Source: Bacteroidota bacterium (GTDB taxonomy: Bacteria; Bacteroidota; Bacteroidia; Sphingobacteriales; Sphingobacteriaceae). Taken from it: a stretch of DNA of 64,000 bases. The notes beneath the pieces were generated by a model. That model was not told the origin of the DNA and ran no database searches. It saw only the letters and a program-made list of their open reading frames with translations. The stretch is from contig JAEXHI010000022.1 of NCBI GenBank assembly GCA_023450085.1, forward strand, positions 186,001-250,000. Reading direction: 5' to 3'. The position numbers were made by a program, and so were the translations under genes. Below, piece by piece: positions 18,716 to 27,750 of the stretch. Each line of letters opens with the position of its first letter. Position 1 is the first letter of the stretch.

Positions 18716-20575
18716 TTATTGGTTTTTTTTGGCGAGTTCATCGTAATAAGCTTTCAATATGTGGAAGGCTTTTTTCTTTCTGCCCTTTTGATCAAAAAGG
18801 CCTTTGTTATTCCATCCTTCTTGGTATACTGGGTTGTTGCGTCGTGGCGACCTAAAGTCGGCCAATAGCCATGGCGATATGCCCACAAAATTGGATGGCA
18901 TTCTTTTTAGCATGGCAACCTGTTCCACATAGTACCATTCCTGAAACTCTTCGCTCCAGAGTTGGCGTGCATCAGCATGGTAACCACCAACGGCTTCAGC
19001 GCCTGTTTCGCTAATAAAGAGCGGCTTTTTATAATGGGTTCCCCAGTTTGCCGTTCTGCAGCTTTCGGGTGTTCCACCGTACCATCCCAAATATTGGTTA
19101 AAAGATACCACATCCACATATGCTCCCAGTGGGTCATCAATCCATCTCATGTTTTCTTCCGAATGATAGTTAACCTCCAGTGCCGCCGAAACCAGTCGGG
19201 TAGGGTCATGTTTACGAGCCTCCTCTAATAGGTTTTTCATGAAATTTGTCCTTGTTTCGCTTACAGGTGTCTCATTACCAACCGACCAGATGATGATACT
19301 TGCTCGGTTCTTGTCTCTATCTATCATTTCATCAAGCTGGGTCTTTGCTTTTTCAAATACTTCCTGGCTTTTAAAATCGATGGTCCAATAAACAGGTATT
19401 TCCGACCATACCAGTAGCCCAAGGGAATCTGCAAGGCGTGTCATTTTCTCATCGTGAGGATAATGGGCCAACCGTACCATATTGCACCCCAGTTCCCTGG
19501 CCCAGCCCAAAAGCTTTTCCGTATCTTTTTGTGTATTGGCACGCCTTGCTTCCTCCGGAATCTCCGAATGGATGCTGATTCCTCTAAGAAAAATAGGCTT
19601 GTTGTTCAAGAGAATCTTTTCCCCCTGTACCTCAATATGTCTAAATCCAATTTTTTCACCCACCTTATCATTGGTGGTACTAATGTTCACTTGGTATAAT
19701 TTTGGATTGTCCATGCTCCAAAGTGTAAGCTTGGATGCATTGATCTTTATATCAGCCCTGCCATCTGCGTTGACCGTGAAACTTTGGCTGATCTTTAATT
19801 CTGGAATATCTACGGTCACCTGTTGGTTCTTGCTTGCATTTTTAACATCAACCCAGCCGTTAATCAATTTGGTGCCTTGGTTAGGCTTTGCAAGCTGGAT
19901 AAAATAATTGCTGATGAACTGATGGGGAACCTCTACCAAATTAACGTCCCTGATAATGCCACCATAGTTCCACCAATCGGTATTTAGAGTAGGTATTTCA
20001 TTGGCGTATCTTCTATTATCTACTTTTACCACCAAAAAATTATCCTTTTCCTTTAGTAGTTCTTGGGGGATTTCAAAATTGAATGGACTAAAAGCACCTT
20101 TGTGCATTCCCAGTTTCTTTCCGTTTAGGTATACATCTGCTCGATAGCTTACGGCGCCAAAATAGATATATAGCTTGTTGTTGCGATTGGCTTTTTGATA
20201 GTCGAAATTTCTTTTGTACCAAACAGATCCTTCGTAATATAGAAACTTGTCGGCCTGTGAGTTCCAATCACCGGGGACGTTTAAAGTGTACTTGTCATTA
20301 TAGCCATGTTCCTTTCGATCTAGTGAGTTGGAAGGTACATCTGTGTTCCAATAGGCTTCTGGATCATTTTCTGCCCGTTCTTTATATCGATAATCGTAAA
20401 AGCCGGTTTCGTAGATGTCTATAATGTATTGCCATTTGCCATTAAGGCTGGTAGTCTTTCTACCAGGGATGTTTGTGAGCAGGTCGGCACTGCTGGCCGA
20501 AAACTGCATCAAAACCAGCGCAGATAGTAACCACCATCTGAAGTGTAGTTTTTGCTCCGTCAAAGTTCTTCGCAT
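18716..20575 (-). CDS. GH2 glycoside hydrolase (beta-glucosidase/galactosidase/glucuronidase type)
   Basis: Exo-acting retaining glycosidase of 619 residues, first gene of the PUL operon. Signal peptide (~15-30), sugar-binding jelly roll (~45-220, with the family WYKRNF and FGAVSYRADVYLNGKKLG), an Ig-like domain (~225-320), then the TIM barrel: GISIHSEIPEEARRA, LGCNMVRLAHYPHDE, acid/base E435 in IIWSVGNETP and nucleophile ~E523 in FISETGAEA. It lacks the long C-terminal domains of LacZ and has beta-glucuronidase-like length. Specificity (glucose, galactose or glucuronate) is not readable; in context it may remove terminal sugars from imported glucan oligomers. Confidence 0.9.
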   Translation of the reverse strand: MRRTLTEQKLHFRWWLLSALVLMQFSASSADLLTNIPGRKTTSLNGKWQYIIDIYETGFYDYRYKERAENDPEAYWNTDVPSNSLDRKEHGYNDKYTLNVPGDWNSQADKFLYYEGSVWYKRNFDYQKANRNNKLYIYFGAVSYRADVYLNGKKLGMHKGAFSPFNFEIPQELLKEKDNFLVVKVDNRRYANEIPTLNTDWWNYGGIIRDVNLVEVPHQFISNYFIQLAKPNQGTKLINGWVDVKNASKNQQVTVDIPELKISQSFTVNADGRADIKINASKLTLWSMDNPKLYQVNISTTNDKVGEKIGFRHIEVQGEKILLNNKPIFLRGISIHSEIPEEARRANTQKDTEKLLGWARELGCNMVRLAHYPHDEKMTRLADSLGLLVWSEIPVYWTIDFKSQEVFEKAKTQLDEMIDRDKNRASIIIWSVGNETPVSETRTNFMKNLLEEARKHDPTRLVSAALEVNYHSEENMRWIDDPLGAYVDVVSFNQYLGWYGGTPESCRTANWGTHYKKPLFISETGAEAVGGYHADARQLWSEEFQEWYYVEQVAMLKRMPSNFVGISPWLLADFRSPRRNNPVYQEGWNNKGLFDQKGRKKKAFHILKAYYDELAKKNQ

Positions 20576-20819
20576 TGAAAAGTTTATACTTGGTTAATTG
20601 AATAGTGGGACGAATATATTCAAATTACGAGCAGAAAAACAAATGAAAAACTTTATAACTTTCTGATTATCAGTTTATTGAATTAAAAATAATACGCATT
20701 AATACCACAAGGGTTTTACCGCTTAAGTATTGATTTTCAATGCCTAACTCAAAAAAATAGAAGTCGAGAAAATAGATTTTAACACGCCTGATAATTTTGG
20801 TGTTTTTTTGATATTTTTT
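20576..20819 (-). promoter_or_regulatory. PUL upstream control region
   Basis: The 244-bp AT-rich gap separates the stop of the 7TM/zinc-ribbon protein from the first PUL gene, both on the minus strand. T-rich runs just after the regulator stop (~20798-20819) could weaken transcription through from the regulator. The PUL promoter must lie here; an AT-rich TAATTTGA at ~60 bp before the GH2 ATG is a possible -7 element. No clear -33 was assigned. Confidence 0.45.
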
Positions 20820-22754
20820 TTAGGTAAGTACCAGTTTGTTCCAGCCATCTTCTCCGGCACCCTTAAATTCCTTCTTCCGTTCAAGCATGATTGTCCTGAT
20901 CTTGTTGAGATTTGCCCAGCAGGTCGCCTGTCTAACATCCAGTGTTTCGGCAAGTTTATAAGAGGATATTTTGCCCTTTGTAGCATAGATGATATACACC
21001 ATATAGAAAGCTTTGTTCAAAGGTATTCTGCTATTCTGAAAGATAGTTCCGTTGATGACAGATTCTTCATAATCGCAAGCAGCACATCTTTTGCTGTAGG
21101 GGCCATGTCCAATGTAGAACTCGGTGTGGCCACATTTTTTGCACTCAAAACCTTTCTTTTGCTTAAGTTCGCTCAAAAACCGGTAGCAGGTATCGTTGTC
21201 GGGATAGATCTTGATAAACTCGTCATAGCTCAATATCTTCGACATTACCCTGGCTTCGGTCACTTCACTTATATTTTTCTTAAGGATCGTATTGTCGATG
21301 GATAGCAGTTCGTTCATCTTTCTGATTTCCTCGGCCTGCTCCAGTAGCTCTAGGTTTTGGGCTTCAATGATTTCCGACTTTTCCAAAACCTCCCTAGTCC
21401 TTAGTACAACCTTCTCTTCCAGCTCGCTATTGAGCTTGTCTTTTAGTGCCTGTTTGGATTCTAGTTCCTTGATGATTCTTCGCTGTGCTTTTTCTTTCTT
21501 TTTCTTCAATAGCCGAATATTGTCGCCTATGGCAAAAGTTACAAATAGCATCTCCATGATCAGACAGAAACTTAGGCTATAAAAATTAAGTGGGCCAAAA
21601 GGCATTTTACCCACATTCAATACTTTGATGATCCGTATCAAAATTCCCAACAGGATAAATGAATATCCCGCAACGAAAAATCTTGCAGGATAATAGCCCT
21701 TGCGCAAAATGTATATGCCCGAAAACAATGCTAACAGAACAGGAATTACTTCTATAAATTTATAGACGAACCAATGGTTGTTTACAAAAAGGCACAACAG
21801 GAAAAATGCTGTTCTAAGCACCAGATATCCCAAAATGACTTTGTCCAGAAATGGTACCTTATGTTTTAGATGTAGAAATTCCCTAGCAAATAGCATGCTG
21901 AAAGTAACCGCTAGGTAAAGAGCTACGCCATAGGCAATCTCATTCCAGCCTGGATAACTAGGCCACAGATACTGGAAACCTGTACCGTTTGAGCTGATTT
22001 CATACAATCCTATACTTAGGTTGTAGAGTACGTAATAGAGGTATTGTTTTTGTCTGACCGCAAAAAACATGACGAGATTGTACAAACAGAACACCAATAT
22101 CATTCCATATAATAGACCTAATAGCATGTATTCTCTAAGCCCGTATTGAATAAACCAGTTTGTTTTTTTTAGCACGATCATTACTGCGGCAGGTTGCTCT
22201 GTATGGATGGCTATATAATAAGTTTGTACACCACTGTATTTTCGGGGAATATTAAAGGTGAAGTTTTTGTGGTGGACCTGTCGTTTCTTGAAATCAAGTT
22301 GAGCCCCAAATTCGAACCTTTGAAAATTTCCCATTTTGCCTTGTTGGTAAATTTTTATATCATCGATCGTTTGGTCATAAAATTCCAAAAGGAAGGCACC
22401 TGTATCACTGGTCTCCTGTAATTTTATCCTGTACCAATAGGTAGATTTGCTGTTTGTGGTTTTTGGGATGAATGTTCTGCTACTGGCAAATGCCACATTG
22501 CGTGTTGGGGAAGATACTTCATCTATGCCTAATGTTCCTGTATGGTCTTCAAATACATCTATTTCTTTATAAGAAAAAATATGTTGCTTAACGGCTTTAT
22601 CTATTTTCACTAATTCCTGAGCCGTGGAAACATTAGGCAGAAGTAGCACAGACGTATACAGCAATAGTATGGCAAATATGGGTTTCAAGATGTACAGGTT
22701 AGGTTTGTTGGTTTGGAGAGCTAAAAATAAATAAATAATAGCAAAGGGAGACAT
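20820..22754 (-). CDS. 7TMR-DISM sensor fused to IS1595-type transposase zinc-ribbon/HTH module
   Basis: Membrane protein of 644 residues. Order: N-terminal extension and signal/anchor helix (~24-45), periplasmic DISMED2 sandwich (~60-200, STYWYRIKLQ), 7TMR-DISM helices (~208-412), coiled coil (~412-505). In place of a kinase it has a cytoplasmic tail (~508-644) matching the N-terminus of IS1595/ISXO2 transposases: a YDEFIKIYPDNDTCYRFL helix, zinc ribbon C538-x2-C541 and C557-x2-C560, GTIFQNSRIPLNKAFYMVYI, and a helix-turn-helix (KISSYKLAETLDVRQATCWANLNKIRTIM). It stops where the DDE nuclease domain would begin. It lies directly upstream of the PUL on the same strand, so it is a likely one-component, membrane-tethered activator of the PUL. 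Domains are seen; regulation is inferred. Confidence 0.85.
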   Translation of the reverse strand: MSPFAIIYLFLALQTNKPNLYILKPIFAILLLYTSVLLLPNVSTAQELVKIDKAVKQHIFSYKEIDVFEDHTGTLGIDEVSSPTRNVAFASSRTFIPKTTNSKSTYWYRIKLQETSDTGAFLLEFYDQTIDDIKIYQQGKMGNFQRFEFGAQLDFKKRQVHHKNFTFNIPRKYSGVQTYYIAIHTEQPAAVMIVLKKTNWFIQYGLREYMLLGLLYGMILVFCLYNLVMFFAVRQKQYLYYVLYNLSIGLYEISSNGTGFQYLWPSYPGWNEIAYGVALYLAVTFSMLFAREFLHLKHKVPFLDKVILGYLVLRTAFFLLCLFVNNHWFVYKFIEVIPVLLALFSGIYILRKGYYPARFFVAGYSFILLGILIRIIKVLNVGKMPFGPLNFYSLSFCLIMEMLFVTFAIGDNIRLLKKKKEKAQRRIIKELESKQALKDKLNSELEEKVVLRTREVLEKSEIIEAQNLELLEQAEEIRKMNELLSIDNTILKKNISEVTEARVMSKILSYDEFIKIYPDNDTCYRFLSELKQKKGFECKKCGHTEFYIGHGPYSKRCAACDYEESVINGTIFQNSRIPLNKAFYMVYIIYATKGKISSYKLAETLDVRQATCWANLNKIRTIMLERKKEFKGAGEDGWNKLVLT

Positions 22755-23233
22755 TCTACGATTAGATCATTTGTTTTAATTTAAAAGTGGGAGAATGGTA
22801 TCAAATCATCTCTCGTCAATATAGGTTACCTCATTATGTTTTTCTACCATTTAGGATTTCCTGTATGGTGTAGAAATAAGTTTTACCGATTAATGTGGAG
22901 ATTTTGGATTAGAGGACCATATCATTTCGCAGATTAGAGTCAATCGATTTCGTCATAATATGACCAGCTCAATTTGTTCGATAGGAGTATGTTCAAAATG
23001 TTTGGAAACTTTTCTGTACCTAATTAATCTGCTACAGAATTACCTTATTAAGGTTGCTGAGATCTCCAAATCATACTGGCGAATGGTATTTATGAACGCT
23101 CAACCAATTGTAGGTGTAGACCTTGAAACAGATACTGTTGTTTCAAGGTCAAAGGTTCCAAACCGGATTAAAATGTAACGGTGTTTATTATAGCGGTATT
23201 TGGTAAGGTTGCTGTAGTAATTATCGGATAGGA
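22755..23233. other. 479-bp gap without a convincing gene; contains a perfect hairpin
   Basis: The only open frames are short and lack family features. At 23119-23150 a perfect 12-bp inverted repeat (GACCTTGAAACA / TGTTTCAAGGTC, 8-nt loop) is present without a T-run on either side. The left part must carry the promoter of the 7TM regulator. Nothing else was recognised. Confidence 0.5.
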
Positions 23234-24316
23234 TTATGGTTTTTCAGTTTCTTCTCTGGCCAGCTCCGGTTTGTTCATGATCATGCCTAGGTAGCTTTCC
23301 GCATGATCGGTATTCATTTCAACCCAGAGCGGCAGGTGGTCACTCATTTGGTAGGTTTTAAAGTCCTTAAAATCCTTGTCGGATTCAATTGGTTTTTTAA
23401 CATGTTTGTTGACTCTGGCTGAATAGGTTTTTAGATCCTTAAATACGGTCTTGTAAAAGTTGAAGATCCCCGCATTTTTGAAGGTGACATCATTATATTT
23501 ATTGTAGTAGAGGATCTGATCGTAGATTTTGTCTTGGCTTACGTTACTGCCAGGAAGTTTGTTTTTGAGGATGGCATTAGGGATTGTAAATCCTGACGAA
23601 ATCGCGGCATCGTAGGTTGGACTTTTGTTGTCTTCGATATTGAAATCACCTAGGATAAACAGGTTGTTTGAACGTTCCTTCTCCACATAATTTTTTTTAA
23701 GGAAACTGCCCAGATCACTAATTTCCTGTACCCGACGTTTGTACTCGGGAGAGGTTTTAGATGCTTTTCCATAGTAAATGTGCGTGGTACAGATGTCAAA
23801 CTTAAGCCAGCCCGATTGAAAACGGATCATGTATGGTGCCCTTGCAAAGGCATTTTCGTAGTTTTCACCGGGCAGGATGATTTGACCTGCGATGTTCTTA
23901 AATGATACGGTGCGTTTATCGTATAAAAATGCCATACGTTCTTTGTTCCCCGAGACCCCATCGGTAACTAGGCTGATAAAAGTGCCCCAGTCATTACCAA
24001 GTATTTTATGTACGCTGTTAAAATCTGCGAGGTTGTCCCGTACTTCCTGAATGGCAATCAGATCAAAACGGGATATGATCTCGGCGATATAATACAAAGA
24101 TTCAGTCATCCTTCCTTCGTACTTGCTGTTGCCGAATTCTCGGATATTCCAAGTGCCCAATATCAGATTCCCAGTTAATTTCTTTTCTGGGATTCCATCA
24201 GCGGAGGACAGGGTCTTTCTTAGGTTCACTAAATTTTGGATCACGGCATCGCGATCGGTTTTGTTTTCAATGTAAAGCGGTTGCTCTTTCCTTGAATTTA
24301 AATAGAAATAGTTCAT
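23234..24316 (-). CDS. endonuclease/exonuclease/phosphatase (DNase I-fold) family protein
   Basis: Metal-dependent hydrolase of the DNase I-like EEP fold, 360 residues. Family motifs in order: GTWNIREFG (Asn of the active site), LIAIQEVRDN (metal-binding Glu), the LAFLYDK-type strand (KERMAFLYDKR), ILGDFNIED (Asp/Asn pair) and the terminal SDHLPLWVEM (catalytic Asp-His). No signal peptide or membrane segment was seen, so it is probably cytoplasmic. Substrate could be nucleic acid or a phosphodiester; the sequence alone does not decide. It is a single gene with a terminator about 160 bp upstream on the island side, and probably chromosomal rather than part of the AT-rich island. Confidence 0.88.
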   Translation of the reverse strand: MNYFYLNSRKEQPLYIENKTDRDAVIQNLVNLRKTLSSADGIPEKKLTGNLILGTWNIREFGNSKYEGRMTESLYYIAEIISRFDLIAIQEVRDNLADFNSVHKILGNDWGTFISLVTDGVSGNKERMAFLYDKRTVSFKNIAGQIILPGENYENAFARAPYMIRFQSGWLKFDICTTHIYYGKASKTSPEYKRRVQEISDLGSFLKKNYVEKERSNNLFILGDFNIEDNKSPTYDAAISSGFTIPNAILKNKLPGSNVSQDKIYDQILYYNKYNDVTFKNAGIFNFYKTVFKDLKTYSARVNKHVKKPIESDKDFKDFKTYQMSDHLPLWVEMNTDHAESYLGMIMNKPELAREETEKP

Positions 24317-24474
24317 GGTTTGGTTTTGAAAGGTTAAGTATAGATTTTGTTTCTAGCTAAAGCTGATATGAATTTAAACAAATTCCAGTTTGTTTATATA
24401 CCGTAAAATCACCTTTTTTTCTTTCTGGTATTTTTTTTTATTGTGATAACAATTTGATAATCTGATTTTAATGC

Positions 24475-24510
24475 AAAAAAAATCCCCATCATTTGATGAG
24501 GATTTTTTTC
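24475..24510. terminator. terminator-like hairpin at the island's left edge
   Basis: AATCCCCATC / GATGAGGATT with one mismatch, flanked by an A8 run and a T7 run. It resembles the hairpins near 4041 and 6481. Confidence 0.7.
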
Positions 24511-24814
24511 TGTGGAGCTGAAGGGTCCGGAACCTATGCCGTTTTTGATATCAACAGCCCCATTTTTTTAGCTTTTTCCAACATGTGCCACGAATGTGCC
24601 ATGGAAAATTTGAATGTTTTATCTATGCAAAGGCTCCTGCACGAAGCCATCTGATATGAAAGAACGATATTATCCTAATAGTTGATTCAAAGATAGTTAT
24701 TTAATATTAAATCGGCATATTTTTTTATTTAGGATGAGTGTTTACATTGTAACCTGTAATTTTACGTTTTCTTATTTATTTGGTATTTGAAGGTTACATA
24801 ACATTTTTTTTAAT
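24511..24814. other. island left border: tRNA-3'-end-like trace and short direct repeats
   Basis: No gene was found in these ~300 bp. Read on the minus strand, 24511-24534 (AGGTTCCGGACCC then TTCAGCTCCACA) looks like a decayed tRNA T-arm and acceptor end, a common integration target, but the T-loop is not canonical. Further right, TGTGCCA occurs twice (24584-24590 and 24595-24601). The rest is AT-rich and featureless up to the first island gene. Confidence 0.3.
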
Positions 24815-25453
24815 TTAAATACGACGACTATTTGATGCAACAGCCAATACATTCATAACAAATCGACGACCTCTATTTCTTGCCCCTATTACTATTGCGA
24901 AATATTGTATTAGCAAGAAAAGAAAGTAATATAGACTAATTGGCCATTTAACAATTAAAAGTGTAGGGACACCAATAAAAACTACAAAGAGAAAACACAT
25001 CGACGTTAAATCTCTTGCTAACAAAAAAGCTCTATGACTCTCTGAAACCGCAATATCTAGCGCATGTTGTTTGTAAATTTCATACCATAGCCGATTCTGA
25101 TCAGAAGATTTTTTAGGGAAAGGTCCATACTCCTCTTTCAATTTTTTTCTATTAATCCTTGTATCTAGTTTACTAAGTTTTGAAAAAGCTTCTGATCCTG
25201 GTAAAGGATCTTTTAACCTCCAAAAAATCAAAATGGCTTTTTGATTGCTGGATAGCAACCCATTAAGCAAAAATAGAAGTAAGGGGGCAATCGATGCGCC
25301 TAGTCCTTTTAATATAAAAACAATGTTCAGTTCATTTGTTGCTTGTTGAAAATATAGCGGATAAAATATGCCACAGATAATTAAAATATTTGCTGAAAGA
25401 AGAATCCACAACATAGGTGCATTCTTTGCTTTTAGATTTACTTCTTTGTCCAT
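24815..25453 (-). CDS. four-helix membrane protein of the E2-E1-JAB cassette
   Basis: Unrecognised protein of 212 residues. Two hydrophobic helices lie near the N-terminus (~13-32 and ~45-68), a charged cytoplasmic stretch at ~75-145 (LDTRINRKKLKEEYGPFPKK), and two more helices at ~148-168 and ~172-192, ending in a basic tail (RNRGRRFVMN). No catalytic motif is visible. It starts 11 bp after the E2-E1-JAB stop, so it is the last gene of that operon. In conflict systems a small membrane protein in this position is often the effector that damages the membrane, or a membrane anchor; which applies here is unknown. Base composition is AT-rich like its neighbours. Confidence 0.7.
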   Translation of the reverse strand: MDKEVNLKAKNAPMLWILLSANILIICGIFYPLYFQQATNELNIVFILKGLGASIAPLLLFLLNGLLSSNQKAILIFWRLKDPLPGSEAFSKLSKLDTRINRKKLKEEYGPFPKKSSDQNRLWYEIYKQHALDIAVSESHRAFLLARDLTSMCFLFVVFIGVPTLLIVKWPISLYYFLFLLIQYFAIVIGARNRGRRFVMNVLAVASNSRRI

Positions 25454-25464
25454 ATAACTTCAAT

Positions 25465-27750
25465 TTAAAATATATAGGGAAATATTCCAGCGGGAGTTAT
25501 GATTGATAAAAAAACAGGCAATGGCGGTTGTAATTTATCGGTTTCTTCTTTATGGCATTGTACGCTCTTCATATCTTGAGGACTTAAAAAATTAGGGCCG
25601 TCTGGATGGGTATGCCATTCTCCTATATAGCCAATTTGGCCTCCTGATTTAGTTTCAACTTCTGAAATTTTTTCTGGTAAGCCTTTATATCCTCTAATAA
25701 AGTGAATAGAATTTCCTTCGCTGTCAAGAGGTGCTTTAATTGATTCGGTTACATGAATTGTTTTTGTTTTATAATTACATACTCCAACAAACACGCCTCC
25801 TGTTTCAATTTTTCCAGCATTGCGAAATTCATCAGTAAGTTGCTTGATAACACCAGACTTAAAGCGGATTGTCCACGTTGAATCGTTTACGGGTTGAAAA
25901 ATATCAAATGGGTCAACTTTTATTATTTCAGTTTCTATCTTGTAATCTCCGGTATCTAAAATGCGGTTAAGGTATATTTTTCCTTGCGAAGATAAATTCT
26001 CCATTTCTTTCTTTAGGACACCAGAGAAATATGAAGCATGCGAAGATATTTTATCATCTGATAAAATTGTTGTTTCAGAATTACAGCCGACGCCAACTTG
26101 AACTACTAAGTTGTTTGAACTTGCGGCTAATTGCTCATTTTGGAGCCACTTATGAATATTTTCATCGGTAGATGCAAGGCTATAAAGTTCAACCTGCAAA
26201 TCATCAATTCGAGGATTTCGATTTGCCCCTTCTTTATACAGTATCCCTAAATTCCCAAAATCGGAAATTGAGGCACTGGCAAGCTGATTATTATTTATGC
26301 TTTTTAGCATAACCAGTTTGTTAAAGAATGCCTCAGAAGCCGTGAAATCTAATAACCAATTATATGTCTTAAATGTTTCTTCCTTATCTATCAGTCCTTC
26401 TTTAAACGAAGGTCCATTTATAACTCCTGTCATTTCAAAAGGATAGAATTTCCTTATTTTTTGAGCCAAAGCTTCAGCTTTATTTTCTCCTTCATTATCA
26501 GAGAATAAAACGTGCCGAACCAAATTATGAGGAGAAATATAATCGGGATCAATCAGTGTTAAGTTCGTTTGTCCGGATCTAGCAAGATGCATAATTATTT
26601 TTGATCCAATTGCGCCACATCCGAAGACTGCACTCCTTCCGCTCAGGTCTATTTTCCTCCCTGAAATTTGTCTTGCTAATTTTTGAGTCAATGGTTGATT
26701 GTGCGACAATATATCTATTGATATATTGTTTACTATCGTTTCATCTTCAACATCATCAGAATCTAATTTAAATCGTAAGTTTATAAATTCAATATTTGAA
26801 GAATAGCCTGTCAATTGACTCGGTCTGCGAATAGCAACAATTACAGGAAAATAAATATACTCATTTAGTTCTTTGAAAGTAGCAACAAATTTTTCAAACT
26901 CTTCGTACTTAATTTCGTAATAATTGCAAAACAGTTTGAATTCTTCAAATGATCTTGGAATATTTACTTGATACTCACTTTTTATTTCATTTTCTTCATT
27001 CCATAAAATAAAACCGAAAAAATATTTTCTTCTTGAGACATCCTCTTTTCCTTTTTTTCGCTCCTCATCAACTTCCTTGATTGTCGCCAGCGCATTTTTA
27101 TCCGTGATTAATTTAACAAATTTATAAGTTGATCGATTAGTAAGGCCCACTTGTTCAAATAAAGCAATGGAAAAGTTTTCTCCGACAACAAGCGCGGTTT
27201 TACTTGTAACAACACTTAAAATCGTGTCATAATCATAAATTATATTTCCAGAATATCCCTCTAGCCTTAATGGTTCGTACTGATCGCCATTTTCAGCTAG
27301 TTCTCCTGTTGCTGCATCGTGGAGCCAATTGCTTATGCGAATCAGCAAATCCTCAATTCTTTTGTTTGCATACCACTCATCGGGATTGCCTCTGACATAA
27401 CAGAACGCAGGAGGTCGATTATTTACCGCCACATACAAATGGGCCAAGTTACTCTTGGGAAAATCCGATCTGTCAGTATAAACTCTTGGGGCAGAAACTG
27501 GATAATTGATTAAATCGAACACTAGAATAATTGGCTCGGTTGTTCTAATGTCTAAATTCTCAAAATTACCCAAACTAGGTAAATCTACATTGATTTCTAA
27601 TGGAATAGCGATCTTGCTATTTCCCCAATCTAATATTTTTACCTTACCTCCTATAAGCTTATCTAATGATTTTAGAGAATCCCGCAGTGCGGAATTCTCT
27701 AAATCATTTTTATAAACGGATAAGCTGTCGCTAAACTTTTCCATTACCAT
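25465..27750 (-). CDS. single-chain E2-E1-JAB ubiquitin-like processing protein
   Basis: Fusion of 761 residues covering three steps of ubiquitin-type chemistry. An N-terminal UBC/E2-like domain (~1-155) has a candidate thioester cysteine C117 in RPPAFCYVRGNPDEW, followed by the E2-type helix RIEDLLIRISNWLHDA. A linker domain follows (~165-350). The E1/ThiF adenylation domain (~360-585) has G377-C-G379-A-I-G382, the D401PD strand end and N409LVRH, with C556 in VGVGCNSETT as a possible E1 cysteine. The C-terminal JAB/JAMM protease (~630-761) is complete: E649, H713-T-H715, S723 and D726. Its start overlaps the end of the MBL gene, which implies coupling. Related E2-E1-JAB architectures occur in predicted bacterial conflict systems, including CBASS Cap2/Cap3. 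No CD-NTase or ubiquitin-like gene is adjacent. Confidence 0.9.
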   Translation of the reverse strand: MVMEKFSDSLSVYKNDLENSALRDSLKSLDKLIGGKVKILDWGNSKIAIPLEINVDLPSLGNFENLDIRTTEPIILVFDLINYPVSAPRVYTDRSDFPKSNLAHLYVAVNNRPPAFCYVRGNPDEWYANKRIEDLLIRISNWLHDAATGELAENGDQYEPLRLEGYSGNIIYDYDTILSVVTSKTALVVGENFSIALFEQVGLTNRSTYKFVKLITDKNALATIKEVDEERKKGKEDVSRRKYFFGFILWNEENEIKSEYQVNIPRSFEEFKLFCNYYEIKYEEFEKFVATFKELNEYIYFPVIVAIRRPSQLTGYSSNIEFINLRFKLDSDDVEDETIVNNISIDILSHNQPLTQKLARQISGRKIDLSGRSAVFGCGAIGSKIIMHLARSGQTNLTLIDPDYISPHNLVRHVLFSDNEGENKAEALAQKIRKFYPFEMTGVINGPSFKEGLIDKEETFKTYNWLLDFTASEAFFNKLVMLKSINNNQLASASISDFGNLGILYKEGANRNPRIDDLQVELYSLASTDENIHKWLQNEQLAASSNNLVVQVGVGCNSETTILSDDKISSHASYFSGVLKKEMENLSSQGKIYLNRILDTGDYKIETEIIKVDPFDIFQPVNDSTWTIRFKSGVIKQLTDEFRNAGKIETGGVFVGVCNYKTKTIHVTESIKAPLDSEGNSIHFIRGYKGLPEKISEVETKSGGQIGYIGEWHTHPDGPNFLSPQDMKSVQCHKEETDKLQPPLPVFLSIITPAGIFPYIF

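Noticed and set aside
22960..23178. 72-residue plus-strand open frame in the gap after the 7TM regulator
   Set aside because: It runs through the perfect hairpin and has no recognisable features or ribosome-entry context.
24511..24534. An intact tRNA gene at the island's left edge
   Set aside because: Only a T-arm/acceptor-like end is visible, the T-loop is not canonical, and no anticodon or D-arm could be traced.
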